A stretch of DNA of 64,000 bases from Arcobacter caeni (lineage in GTDB: Bacteria; Campylobacterota; Campylobacteria; Campylobacterales; Arcobacteraceae), in the NCBI RefSeq assembly GCF_003063245.1, contig NZ_MUXE01000001.1, positions 62,001 to 126,000 of the forward strand, given 5' to 3'. How positions within the stretch are numbered: position 1 is the stretch's first letter; each line of letters begins with the position of its first letter. Positions 24,616 to 34,317 of this stretch are shown here, in pieces. A program made the position numbers and the translations under genes. The notes beneath the pieces are model-generated. The model ran no database searches and was not told where the DNA came from. It was given only the letters and a program-made list of their open reading frames with translations.

Positions 24616-27417
24616 CTATGCTCTTTCAATTCTAACCAAAGAACATTTAGTCTCTGGGCAAGAAGTTTGTTGATCGTAACCGTAACTTGTAACTTGATTT
24701 GAGTTTTCACCAAATCCATAAGGTTGAGTTCCAGCTGGGTATCTATGTCCTAAATGCTCTCCACTCCAAATTCCTGAGAAGTTTTGAGGTAAGAATACAG
24801 AATGTTCATCTACTCTTAAACTATATTTACATTTAATTTTGATTTTTCCACCACCAGTTCCATAAACCCACATCATTTCATCATCTTTAAGCCCTAATTT
24901 TCCAGCTAATGTTGGATGTAATTCTCCATACATTTCACCTGAAAGTTCAGCTAGATATTTTGATGCTCTAGTTTCTGTTCCTGTTCCCATATGTTCAACG
25001 ATTCTTCCTGAAACAATATTGATTGGATAATCTTTTGTCCAATCTTGAGCATTTTGCTCACTTTCGTATCTAACATCAACTCTAAAGAAATTAACTTTAT
25101 CTTTGATTGCAGGATATTTTGCAATTAAATCAGGTCTGAATGAATGTAACGGTTCTCTATGTTTTGGAATGGGATCTACGAATTCCCACACATTTGTTCT
25201 AGCTCTTGCGTTTCCATAAGGAGCAAGTCCAGCAGCAAGTGCATATTTAACTAAAAGTCCACTGTCATCATTTTTCCAGTTTTTACCATCAAGTAATTTT
25301 TTCTCATCTTCACTTAATGTAATTCCTGCTAATTCTTCAATATTTTTAGCAGTAATTTCATCATAACCGCCTTTGATTCTACTTCCTTTTGGCGCACTTC
25401 CTTCTGCTGATAGTAAACTAACACCATTTCTCTCTGTTCCAAATCTAGTTCTGAATCCCATACCACCTTGAGATACTGGTAAATTAATATTATATAAAAC
25501 AGGGCTTCCAGGATGTGATTCACTCCAACAAGGCCATGGTAATCCATAATATTCTTTTTCAGTAACTCCTCTTCCTTTTAAAGAAGTTGAATTAAATAAA
25601 TGCCAATTTTCAGTATGTCTTTTAATTCTCTCAGCTGTTCTACCTTGCATTCCAATACTTTTTAAAGCTCTTGCAATCTCATCTGTAGCATCTTCTGGCC
25701 AAGTGAATTTATCACCTTTTCCCATACCTGCAACAAATTCATTATAGAATCCCATTCTTTTTGCAAAGTCAAATAAAATTTCATGGTCAGCTCTTGCTTC
25801 ATATAATGGCTCAACAACTTTTGTTCTCCATTGAGCTGATCTTGAAGTATTTACAACTGTTCCAGAAGTTTCTACTTGAGAAGCAGCTGGTAATAAGAAC
25901 ATATTGTCATTTCTTGTAGTAATTACAGCCGCATCATTTACATAAGGATCAATAAATACAACTAATTCTAATTTATCTAAAGCTTCTTTTGTTTTATGTG
26001 TTTGCGTTACTGTTGAAATACCATTTCCAATACAAATTAATGCTTTTAAAGGAGCATCAGCATTATGTTTAGTATTTGATTCTTCTAGTACACTATGAAT
26101 CCATAAAGATAAACTATTACCTGTTTTTTGCATCATTTCAGGAGTTTTAAATCTTGCTTTTAACCAATCAAAATCAACTTTCCATTGTTTTGCAAAATAT
26201 TTCCAAGAACCATCAGCTAAACCATAATATCCTGGCAAAGTATCAGCAAGACATCCCATATCTGTTGAACCTTGAACATTATCATGACCTCTTAGAATAT
26301 TACATCCACCACCTGGTTTCCCTAAATTTCCTAAAGTTAACTGCATAATTGAACCAAGTCTTGTATTTGATGAACCAACTGTATGTTGTGTCCAACCTTG
26401 ATTCCAAATTAATGCACCTGGATCTGCTTCTGCAAACACAGTTGCTGCTTGAATTAATAGCTCTTTTGAACATCCCGTTATATCTTCAACATGCTCAGGA
26501 GTATACTCCTCACACTCTTTAAATATATCGTCCATTCCATAAACTCTATCTTTAATAAATGATTCATCGTACCATTTATTTTCACGAATTAGTCTAATCA
26601 TTCCATATAAAAATGCAATATCAGTTCCTGGTCTAATTCGGCAATAAATATCAGCTTTTGCAGCTGTTTTTGTAAATCTTGGATCTACAACTATAATTTT
26701 TGCACCATTTTGCTCTTTAGCTTTTAATATATGCTGCATTGCAATTGGATGGTTTGACGCTGGGTTTGATCCCATAATTATAATTGCTTTCGAGTTTTGC
26801 ATGTCACCTAGATGATTTGTCATAGCTCCATAACCCCATGTATTTGCCACACCGGCAACTGTTGGACTATGTCAAATTCTAGCTTGGTGATCTATGTTGT
26901 TTGTTCCAAACATAGCTGCAAATTTTCTAATGTAATAAGCTTGCTCATTACTTACTTTTGCAGAACCCAAAAATTGTACTGAATCAGGACCGTATTTTTC
27001 TCTAAGAGCTAATAACTTATCAGTAACTTTACTCATAGCATCATCCCAAGAAATTCTATTCCATTTTCCAGCTACTTTTTCGATTGGATATTGTAATCTG
27101 TTAGTTGCTCTGATTTTATCAATCATATCAGCACCTTTACAACAATGTCCACCGTGACTTATAGGATGGTCTTGAGCAACTTCTTGTCTCACCCATACAC
27201 CATTATAAACTTCTGCAATAACTCCACAACCAACTGAACAATGCGAACAGATTGTTTTAATTAATTTTGAACCAGGAAAAGGATTTTTAATCTCTTCTTG
27301 TGTCGCATCTCTTAAAACTTTTTCTGTCGAGGCAAAGGCAGATGTTGCTGTTACAGCAGTTGCAAGTGAAGCTACTTTTAAGAAACTTCTTCTTCCAAAG
27401 CTTTTAAGCATTTCCAT
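24616..27417 (-). CDS. fdhA: Formate dehydrogenase catalytic subunit, selenocysteine-containing
   Basis: A 933-residue molybdopterin oxidoreductase read through an in-frame TGA at 26872-26874 (codon 182). The context is HQARI-U-HSPTVAGVANTWG, where U replaces the active-site Cys/Sec of the family. Upstream: twin-arginine signal GRRSFLKVAS (about 8-17) and a 4Fe-4S site CSHCSVGCGVIAE with GGHCCKGAD. Downstream: molybdopterin domains with IIIMGSNPASNHPI, WNQGWTQHTVGSSN, GSTDMGCLADTLPGYYG and the C-terminal dinucleotide-binding domain. Exported by Tat, it oxidises formate in the periplasm. Both halves are otherwise open, and selA, selB, selC and selD lie in this window, so the TGA is a Sec codon rather than a break. 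Confidence 0.96.
26844..26874 (-). other. Selenocysteine UGA and SECIS-like hairpin in fdhA
   Basis: After the UGA (26874-26872) the message forms UUGCC / GGCAA (26858-26854 and 26848-26844) with loop GGUGU. The loop GGU starts 18 nt after the UGA, the same spacing as the bulge-loop GGU of the E. coli fdhF SECIS element. It would bind the SelB C-terminal domain. Confidence 0.8.
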
Positions 27418-27437
27418 TTTATCCTCCTTTTATTTTA

Positions 27438-27656
27438 TTATTTTGCAGCGCCGTAAAATTCATTCCACGCGGCAGTTTTTTTATAAAGTATCTCTTTTTT
27501 CTTAGATCTACCAGTTACAACACCACTACCTGTGTCATTTCCAGCACCTCTAGATTGGCTTTGTGTTGTTGCAGCTGTTGCAACGACAGAACCAGCAATA
27601 ACAGTAGCTGCTATTCCGGCTCTTTTGATAAAGTCTCTTCTTAACTCATCAGCCAT
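27438..27656 (-). CDS. Small Tat-signal protein of the formate dehydrogenase cluster
   Basis: A 72-residue protein with twin-arginine signal RRDFIKRAG (about 6-14), a hydrophobic stretch IAATVIAGSVVATAA and a short polar tail ending WNEFYGAAK. It lies 20 bases upstream of fdhA. A similar small Tat protein precedes fdhA in Campylobacter (Cj1513c). It may be an additional small subunit or assembly partner; no catalytic motif is present. Confidence 0.82.
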   Translation of the reverse strand: MADELRRDFIKRAGIAATVIAGSVVATAATTQSQSRGAGNDTGSGVVTGRSKKKEILYKKTAAWNEFYGAAK

Positions 27657-27690
27657 GATAACTCCTTATTTAGATTTGGGTAAAAAGCCC

Positions 27691-27718
27691 CTCTAAAAAC
27701 TCTATTGAGTTTTTAGAG
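27691..27718 (-). promoter_or_regulatory. Hairpin between the chaperone gene and the fdh structural genes
   Basis: CTCTAAAAACTC / GAGTTTTTAGAG, a perfect 12-bp stem with a 4-nt loop, in the 86-base gap inside the operon. On the minus strand it is followed by GGGGCTTTTT, so it may end part of transcription or mark an mRNA processing site. Confidence 0.55.
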
Positions 27719-27742
27719 CGACCTTTTTCTAATTTCTAAAGC

Positions 27743-28354
27743 CTATTTTTTAGGTTTAGCAACTTCTAAATACGCTCTTTCAAGATTACAAATATTTCCA
27801 AGAATTAATCCAACTTTTGAATAAACAACACTTGAACTTGATATTAATTTATAAAATAATTCTTCACAATAAGGATTTATCACTTCTTTAAATAGCTCTT
27901 TTTGTAAGTCTTCTTTTATTTCATTATTAATTTGTTGTTCAATTAAATATGAACTTAAAGTAAAAATAAATCCATAATGATCCTCAGGTGCGCTAAAAGA
28001 TTTTTCATCTTTTCTAATTTTTGTTTTAGCTAGAATATCTCTAACTTTTATTTGCATATAACCACCTTCTCTTTGTTCATGATACCAAGAAGCACTCAAA
28101 TGAATGAACTCTCCAAAAGGCACAATAAACAAATCTTGATAATCAACATACAATTTTTCATTACCATTTTGTTTTAGATACTCTAAAATATCATTTGAAG
28201 CAATTGCAACTTCATCATCAAAAGCATTATTTGACAAAATTTCCAAACATTCAATAATTTTTGCAGTATTATTTTTTACATTCTCTTCTACAAATAAAAG
28301 AGATAAAATGTTGTATAAAAAACCTCTTGCTTTGTCTATTTCAACATTATGCAT
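27743..28354 (-). CDS. TorD/DmsD-family Tat-enzyme chaperone
   Basis: A 203-residue all-helical protein of the TorD-like family, with the region LFIVPFGEFIHLSASWYHEQREGG (about 71-93) and PEDHYGFIFTLSSYLIEQQ (about 117-135), the usual positions of the family's P-Y and E-P-D-H motifs. Such chaperones hold the signal peptide and insert cofactor into Tat-exported molybdoenzymes, here most likely FdhA; the equivalent in Campylobacter is Cj1514c. It overlaps the upstream Fe-S gene by 8 bases. Confidence 0.85.
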   Translation of the reverse strand: MHNVEIDKARGFLYNILSLLFVEENVKNNTAKIIECLEILSNNAFDDEVAIASNDILEYLKQNGNEKLYVDYQDLFIVPFGEFIHLSASWYHEQREGGYMQIKVRDILAKTKIRKDEKSFSAPEDHYGFIFTLSSYLIEQQINNEIKEDLQKELFKEVINPYCEELFYKLISSSSVVYSKVGLILGNICNLERAYLEVAKPKK

Positions 28355-30023
28355 CTAATAATCCTTGTTTTATCATAATTTTTGGTTTACAATCTTCACA
28401 GCAATAAAGTGTTCTTTTTTTAGTTTCACTTGAAAGGGCAAAAATTGAGCCCATCATATTTGCTATTTTTTCAATAGATTTTGTTGTGGCAAACTCTTTA
28501 CCACACTCAACACAGGCAAAAAGTGTATCTTTTGCTAAAATATTTTCTTTAAACCATGTTGGTTGTAACTCGATTTCATCTCTTACAATTGTTAAACAAT
28601 CAGCTTCTGGACATGAAACTTCACAATAACCACAGGCTGTACATAAAGATGGATTAACTCGAAGAGTAAAGTCACTTTCATTTGCAAATAATGCATCAAC
28701 ATTGCATGCTCCAACACAGGCTAAACATAAAGTACAATTTGCTTCATTTACTAAAACTCTTCCATAATGAATATGTTCACCTGTTTTAACTACACCTAAA
28801 TCTTCTGTTCCCACGATTTTTTGTAATCTTTGAGAAAAAGCTTCTCTTTTTTTAAGGTCATTTTGGTTGAAGTTAAAATAAGAATCTTCTATAAAACATA
28901 CTTCATTTAGTGCATCTTCTAATTCTTCTTTATCCATTGCTACTAAAATTGCGTCTTTTTGGTATTTTCTTTGATAAATATCATTTACAATTCTAATTGA
29001 TTCTTTTGTTCCTTTAGATAAAACATCACTATAAAAAACTACTTGAGAACCTGACATTTGAAGTAGTGTTAAAAAAGAGACTTCACTTAAAAACTTTTCA
29101 CCCTCAATTGCAAAAGGTAAAACATTTTCTTTTAAATTTAACATCAAATTTTGCATATTCATTTTAGAAGGAACTATCAAAGGATGAGTTTCTTTATAAA
29201 ATTTACTCATTTCAAAAATAGAATCTCTATTTGTTGGAGCATAATCAAGCGCTCCACTTGGGCAAACAGAAACACAGCCACCACAGCCATCACAGTCGAT
29301 TTGAGAAAAAGTTAAAGTTTTAGTTTTATCATCTTTTGTAATTGCAACTGTTGGACAAACTTCTTCACATTTACTACAAATTTCAACTCTTCTTTCATTG
29401 TATTGACAAATAGCTGCATCATAAGTTGTGAATTTTTTATATGAATATGAATTGATATTTTCTTTTAATTCTTTGATAATATCTTCAACATTTAATAAGT
29501 TTGTATCAAAAACACCACTTCTTTCTTTTCCTGTTTGTTTTACATCAAACCAAACTATTTGAGAAACATTTAAAGTAATATCTTCATTTTCATCAGTTAC
29601 AATAACTTGTAAATCTCCGATATTCCCAGAAATTGATTTTATAATATCTTCATTTATTGAAAATAGTTCAAAATCTTTTGCTTCTATATTTGATATAAAT
29701 TTGTCATATTGTTCTTGATTTTGAGTGATTAATAAAACATTATTTGAAATTTCTGCTGAAAAAGGAATATCAAGTGCTAAATCATATTTTGTAGCAGCTA
29801 TTTCATAAAGTTTTGAAACATTTTTAATTTTATTTGATAGGTTATCTTGTGAATTTTTAATATAAAAATCTATTTCTTGTGCAGTTAATTCACTAGGGAT
29901 TTCAGTTGTATTAGAAATCAAAAAATTCTTATTTTTAGTATCTTCAATATTTGTTGTTACAAATATTTGCTCACTAACGGGAAAATCTAGCCCTGAAGCA
30001 TTATAATAAATAAAATCTTGCAT
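28347..30023 (-). CDS. Multi-cluster 4Fe-4S ferredoxin-like protein
   Basis: A 558-residue cytosolic protein with two pairs of ferredoxin motifs: CSKCEEVCPTVAI and CDGCGGCVSVCPSGALDYAP (about 216-265), then CTLCLACVGACNVDAL and CTACGYCEVSCPEADCLT (about 428-478). A C-terminal zinc-ribbon-like segment has CVECGKEF and CCEDCKPKI. The first 200 residues are not recognised. It heads the fdh operon as in Campylobacter relatives and may feed electrons or help cofactor assembly; which one is unknown. Confidence 0.83.
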   Translation of the reverse strand: MQDFIYYNASGLDFPVSEQIFVTTNIEDTKNKNFLISNTTEIPSELTAQEIDFYIKNSQDNLSNKIKNVSKLYEIAATKYDLALDIPFSAEISNNVLLITQNQEQYDKFISNIEAKDFELFSINEDIIKSISGNIGDLQVIVTDENEDITLNVSQIVWFDVKQTGKERSGVFDTNLLNVEDIIKELKENINSYSYKKFTTYDAAICQYNERRVEICSKCEEVCPTVAITKDDKTKTLTFSQIDCDGCGGCVSVCPSGALDYAPTNRDSIFEMSKFYKETHPLIVPSKMNMQNLMLNLKENVLPFAIEGEKFLSEVSFLTLLQMSGSQVVFYSDVLSKGTKESIRIVNDIYQRKYQKDAILVAMDKEELEDALNEVCFIEDSYFNFNQNDLKKREAFSQRLQKIVGTEDLGVVKTGEHIHYGRVLVNEANCTLCLACVGACNVDALFANESDFTLRVNPSLCTACGYCEVSCPEADCLTIVRDEIELQPTWFKENILAKDTLFACVECGKEFATTKSIEKIANMMGSIFALSSETKKRTLYCCEDCKPKIMIKQGLLDA

Positions 30024-30172
30024 AAACTATGCCCTTTTGGTAAAGAATATTTTACTTTATTTTATAAGTTTAAAAATTAAATGAACCTTAAAAGTTAAAA
30101 TATTTTTTACCATTTGACTATATCGTGTTACTTTTTAAAAGTATTTTTTGTAATTTTTTTGTACACTTCTTT

Positions 30173-31321
30173 ATGTTAAAAAAATCACTTATATTTATAC
30201 TTATTTTCATTATTTTTTACACCTACTTTAAAGATGAAGTTTTTGAAGAAAAAACTATAGTTGTGGGAGCATCTTTACCAAATACAGGAATTATCAAATC
30301 TTGGGGTGAATCTGTATCAAAAGGTGTGAATGCTTACTTCAATTATACAAATGAAAATAATCTTATAAAAAATAGAAAAATAGAATTTTTAGTTTATGAT
30401 GATAAATATGAACCTGAACTAACCCTTGAAAATACAAAAAAATTACTTTTTAAAAATAAAGTATTTGCTCTTTTTGGTTTTGTTGGAACTCCTACAATAA
30501 AAAGAGTTTTACCTATTTTATATGATGAAAATGTTCCGTTTTTTTCTGCATTTTCAGGAGCTTCATTTTTAAGAAACAATAAAAATCAAAAATTTATAAA
30601 TTTTAGAGGTTCTTATGAACAAGAAATAGATACTTTGATTAACTATTTAAATGAAGAAAAAAAGCTAAATAAAATTGCTGTTTTTTATCAAAATGATGAT
30701 TATGGAGAAGAAGGTTACATCTCTTTAATAAATTTATTAAAAGAAAGAAATCTAAAATTAGTAGCGGAGGGTTCTTATAAAAGAAATACTTTGTCTATAA
30801 ATCATGCTTTTAATGAAATAAAAGATGCAAAACCTGAAGTTATTTTTATGATTGGTGCTTATAAAACAAACTCTTTATTTATAAAAAAAGCAAAAGACAA
30901 TGAGAATTTAAAAGATGTAATATTTTGTAATATCTCTTTTGGTGATGCAAATTCAATGGTAAAAGAGCTAAAAAACCTAAATGCAACAACACAAAACATA
31001 ATCTTTTCTCAAGTAGTTCCTAGTTATTCTGATTTAAATATAAAAGCGGTTAAAGAGTATCAAACTATTATGCGAAAATATTTTCCAGATGAACCTTTTG
31101 GATTTTTATCTTTTGAAGCATTTTTATCTTCAAAAATTTTGGTAAACGCACTTTCAAGAATAGAGGGAAAAATAACAAGAGAAAAACTTATTTCAACTTT
31201 AAAAACTACACCTGAACATTTATTAGAAGGAATTCCGTTAGAGTATAAAAATTCACAACTTCTAAATAAAACTTTTCTATTTGAGTACAAAAACAATGAA
31301 TTTGTAGAGATTAAAAGATGA
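30173..31321 (+). CDS. Periplasmic amino-acid-type ABC binding protein, probable sensor partner
   Basis: About 382 residues: an N-terminal hydrophobic segment and a periplasmic-binding domain of the Leu/Ile/Val type (peripla_BP_6), with VVGASLPNTGIIKSWGESVSKG, LVYDDKYEPELTLENTKKL, FGFVGTPTIKRVLPIL and KIAVFYQNDDYGEEGYIS. No permease or ATPase genes are near. The next two genes, a histidine kinase and a response regulator, overlap it, so it probably presents a ligand to the kinase. I prefer the ATG at 30173; a GTG at 30125 is possible and neither has a clear ribosome site. It diverges from the fdh operon. Confidence 0.8.
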   Translation: MLKKSLIFILIFIIFYTYFKDEVFEEKTIVVGASLPNTGIIKSWGESVSKGVNAYFNYTNENNLIKNRKIEFLVYDDKYEPELTLENTKKLLFKNKVFALFGFVGTPTIKRVLPILYDENVPFFSAFSGASFLRNNKNQKFINFRGSYEQEIDTLINYLNEEKKLNKIAVFYQNDDYGEEGYISLINLLKERNLKLVAEGSYKRNTLSINHAFNEIKDAKPEVIFMIGAYKTNSLFIKKAKDNENLKDVIFCNISFGDANSMVKELKNLNATTQNIIFSQVVPSYSDLNIKAVKEYQTIMRKYFPDEPFGFLSFEAFLSSKILVNALSRIEGKITREKLISTLKTTPEHLLEGIPLEYKNSQLLNKTFLFEYKNNEFVEIKR

Positions 31322-32904
31322 GAGATATATTAAGAAAATTAATTTTATATTTTGATAGTTTAAATTTCAACTATAAAACAGCTTTTTTAGTTTTTATAAT
31401 CGCAGGTGGAATGATTTGTATAATTATTTTATCTCAAATTTCTATTTTTACAATGAAACAAGATTTTGATACTTTATTTGATAAAAGAACAAAAAGTTTA
31501 ATGCAACTTGAACAAGTAAAAGATTCTTATAAAGTAAATATTCAAGATACTTTATTTGATTTCGAGAAAAAACAGATTAATTATGCGCAAACTATTGAAG
31601 TTTTGCAATTAGCCCAAGAAATAATAGATAAAAATTGGATTTTATATAAACAAGAAATTGAGTTACAAAATAGAGAATTTTTAACTTCATTTGTAAAAGA
31701 TTCTATTATAAAAGAAGAAAATTATTATGAGAATAAACCTTTAAAAGATTCTATAATAAAAAATATTGATAAAAAAAATGAGCTAATAAAAAACGAAATT
31801 AATAAAATAACTCTTATAAAACCAGATGATTATTTTGTAAATTTAAATCTTGAAATAAATGCTATTTCAATATATTTAACAAGTTTGATAAATTATGATT
31901 TATCACTTGCAATTAATGAAAAAAGAAATACTGATAGGATTTTTAATACTATTATGATTTTTTCAATAATTTCGATTTTTATAGTATTTTTGTTTTCAGT
32001 AATTTTGTCTTTATTTATTATTGGCAACTTTAAAAAACTTCATAATTCTTTAGCACAAAAAGTAAATGAAAAAACTAAAGAACTTCAAAACCTAAATAAT
32101 TCTCTTGAAAAAAAGATTTCAAAAGAGGTTTTACAAAATAGAAAAAAAGATATTATCATGTTCCAACAAGCTAGATTTGCCTCTTTGGGTGAAATGCTAA
32201 ATAATATTGCTCATCAATGGAGACAACCTTTGGGCTCAATTACTATGATTATTCAAAGTTTCCAAACAAAAATGTCTTTAGGAAAATTAACCCCTGAATT
32301 TATAGATGAGAAAGTAAATGATGCCCTACTTTTAGCAAATAATATGTCAACAACACTTGATGATTTTAGAAATTTCTTTTCTCCAAATAAAATTAAAATA
32401 GAATTTAGTATAAAAAGTTGTATCGAAAGATCTATTGAGTTATCAAAATATTTATTAACTCAAGAAAATATTGAAGTTAAATTAAAAGTTAGAAAAGATG
32501 TAGAAATAAACAGTTATTACAATGAATTATCTCATGTGTTTTTAAATATTATTTCTAATTCAAAAGATGCTTTATGTTCTAATGTTGACAAAAATGATAG
32601 AATGATAAAAATAATTGTAAATAAGTTTAAAAATCATCTTGTTGTAAATATTCTTGATAATGGTGGCGGAATTCCACAAGAAATTTTATCAAAGATTTTT
32701 GAGCCTTATTACACAACAAAATATAAAAGTGCAGGAACGGGAATTGGGCTTTATATGTCAAAACAGATAATTGAAAAACATATGAATGGTGAAATATTTT
32801 GCAAAAATATCATTCATAAGATGAAAAATGACAAAGTATTTGATTGTTCATTATTTACAATAAAAATCCCTTTACAAAATGAAAGTAGTGAGATAAAAGA
32901 ATGA
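31318..32904 (+). CDS. Sensor histidine kinase
   Basis: A 528-residue inner-membrane kinase. Helix 1 (about 18-42), a periplasmic sensor of about 160 residues, helix 2 (about 210-235), a coiled coil, and the dimerisation helix with phospho-His in NIAHQWRQPLGSI near residue 300, a variant common in Campylobacterota. The ATP domain has VFLNIISNSKDAL (N box), ILDNGGGIP (G1) and GTGIGLYMSKQIIEKH (G2). It overlaps the binding-protein gene by 4 bases and the regulator gene by 4. The sensor may read the bound state of that binding protein, as TorS does with TorT. Confidence 0.9.
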   Translation: MRDILRKLILYFDSLNFNYKTAFLVFIIAGGMICIIILSQISIFTMKQDFDTLFDKRTKSLMQLEQVKDSYKVNIQDTLFDFEKKQINYAQTIEVLQLAQEIIDKNWILYKQEIELQNREFLTSFVKDSIIKEENYYENKPLKDSIIKNIDKKNELIKNEINKITLIKPDDYFVNLNLEINAISIYLTSLINYDLSLAINEKRNTDRIFNTIMIFSIISIFIVFLFSVILSLFIIGNFKKLHNSLAQKVNEKTKELQNLNNSLEKKISKEVLQNRKKDIIMFQQARFASLGEMLNNIAHQWRQPLGSITMIIQSFQTKMSLGKLTPEFIDEKVNDALLLANNMSTTLDDFRNFFSPNKIKIEFSIKSCIERSIELSKYLLTQENIEVKLKVRKDVEINSYYNELSHVFLNIISNSKDALCSNVDKNDRMIKIIVNKFKNHLVVNILDNGGGIPQEILSKIFEPYYTTKYKSAGTGIGLYMSKQIIEKHMNGEIFCKNIIHKMKNDKVFDCSLFTIKIPLQNESSEIKE

Positions 32905-33563
32905 CAAATAACGATTTAACTATATTACAAAATTTCAATGTTTTATATCTTGAAGATGATGAAAATTTATTAAAACATACAAAAAGTATTTTAGAAGATT
33001 TTGTAAACAATATTTACACGGCAAAAACTTCAAGTGAAGCTTTGGATATTTTATTACACAAAAGAATAGATGTGATTATTTGTGATATTTTATTAAAAGA
33101 TGAAAATGGAATAGATTTCTTAAAATACATAAAAAGTAAAAATATAAATACTCCAGCAATAGTTACAACAGCTCATACAGATACTCAATATTTACTTGAT
33201 GCAATAAAATTAAAAGTAGAAAACTACATAGTAAAACCTATAAATATCAAAGAACTTTTAAATAGTTTATACGATATTTTACTTCCAATTGTTCAAAAAA
33301 AAGAGATTCAGAAAAACAATAATGTAATAAAAACAATCTCAGCAATATCAGATGGGAAACAAGTAGAAATTATAAAACATATAATCAATAATCTGGATAA
33401 TCAAAATCTTTTTACAGCTTCATATACAGATATTATGGATAATTTCTCAATCTCAAAACCAACTTTAATAAAACTTTTTAAAGATTTAGCAGAAAAAAAT
33501 ATCCTTACAAAAGTACAACATAAAACTTATAGATTTAATGAATCGGCTTTGGAAAATTTATAA
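32901..33563 (+). CDS. Response regulator with C-terminal winged-helix-like domain
   Basis: A 220-residue regulator. The receiver domain (about 10-125) has acidic LYLEDDENL, phospho-Asp in DVIICDILLKDENG near residue 61, TTAHTD and VKPIN. The C-terminal part (about 150-218) is not the OmpR type; it reads as a short winged helix with FSISKPTLIKLFKDLAEKNIL. With the divergent position it is a plausible regulator of the formate dehydrogenase operon, but no binding site is identified. Confidence 0.86.
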   Translation: MTNNDLTILQNFNVLYLEDDENLLKHTKSILEDFVNNIYTAKTSSEALDILLHKRIDVIICDILLKDENGIDFLKYIKSKNINTPAIVTTAHTDTQYLLDAIKLKVENYIVKPINIKELLNSLYDILLPIVQKKEIQKNNNVIKTISAISDGKQVEIIKHIINNLDNQNLFTASYTDIMDNFSISKPTLIKLFKDLAEKNILTKVQHKTYRFNESALENL

Positions 33564-33587
33564 TTTTTTCTTAAAATATCTCAATTA

Positions 33588-34031
33588 TTAATCTAATATT
33601 TCTAAAATTTCTTCTATTTTTAAAATATTAGATTTTACAAATTTATCATCTTTATTATCTTCAAAATAAGTTTTGTTTAACTCCAATAGATTTGATAATT
33701 CTTCTCGTAAAATAAACTCTTTTTCACTTACAACTCGATGACTAAAGTTTTCTTTTAAATCAAACTCTACATTTGACTGAATATCTATTGAGAAATTTAA
33801 ACTATAATGAACTTCTTTACCTTCAATATAAGCTCTTGAAGCAACTAAATAAGCTGCATAAAAAAATACATCATCCATTTCTCTTGATGTGTATGTCATT
33901 TTAATTAGATTTTTTGCATTTTCTATTAAATCATATTTAGTATAATTTTCTCCTAATTTTGTAAGAATTTCTAGAGTCTTATCAAAATCAAAATCATTTA
34001 TTAGTTTTTCTTGTATTTGTTCTAAGTCCAA
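33588..34031 (-). CDS. Unknown soluble protein, mer-like operon
   Basis: A 147-residue acidic protein with no signal or membrane helix and no recognised domain. Largely helical, with YTSREMDDVFFYAAYLVASRAYIEG in the middle and a more beta-like segment VHYSLNFSIDIQSNVEF. It is last in the operon that holds the transglutaminase-like, MerT-like and MerP-like genes, 13 bases after the MerP-like gene. Its role is unknown. Confidence 0.65.
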   Translation of the reverse strand: MDLEQIQEKLINDFDFDKTLEILTKLGENYTKYDLIENAKNLIKMTYTSREMDDVFFYAAYLVASRAYIEGKEVHYSLNFSIDIQSNVEFDLKENFSHRVVSEKEFILREELSNLLELNKTYFEDNKDDKFVKSNILKIEEILEILD

Positions 34032-34044
34032 CTGTTTTTACCTT

Positions 34045-34314
34045 TTATTTAATAGTTGAAATCTCTACACCCTCATAAGAAGTTGTTTTAATTGCAGTTA
34101 AAATATCTTTTAAATTTGTTTTGTCATTATATGTAACTGTAACTTCTTTTGTATTTAATATTACACTTACTTTTTCAATTCCATCTAACTCTTTTATAGC
34201 TTTTTTAACAGCCGTTGTACATAAAGGACAATGCATTGCCTCTACTTTTATAACTGAAATAGTTGAAGCAAAACAATAACTAATAAATAAAACAAATATA
34301 ATAAATATTTTCAT
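34045..34314 (-). CDS. MerP-like heavy-metal-binding periplasmic protein
   Basis: An 89-residue protein with a signal peptide (about 1-17, ending CFA) and one HMA domain: VEAMHCPLCTTAVKKAIKEL with the metal site MHCPLC near residue 27-32, then VSVILNTKEVTVTYND. MerP delivers Hg(II) to MerT in mercury resistance; related proteins carry Cu or other soft metals. It follows a MerT-like gene by 3 bases. No merA reductase or merR gene is seen, so mercury detoxification is not shown. Confidence 0.85.
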   Translation of the reverse strand: MKIFIIFVLFISYCFASTISVIKVEAMHCPLCTTAVKKAIKELDGIEKVSVILNTKEVTVTYNDKTNLKDILTAIKTTSYEGVEISTIK

Positions 34315-34317
34315 AAA

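Noticed and set aside
24616-27417. fdhA as two genes or a pseudogene split by a stop
   Set aside because: The stop is TGA at the known Sec position, followed by a SECIS-like hairpin, and selA, selB, selC and selD are present; both sides match one protein.
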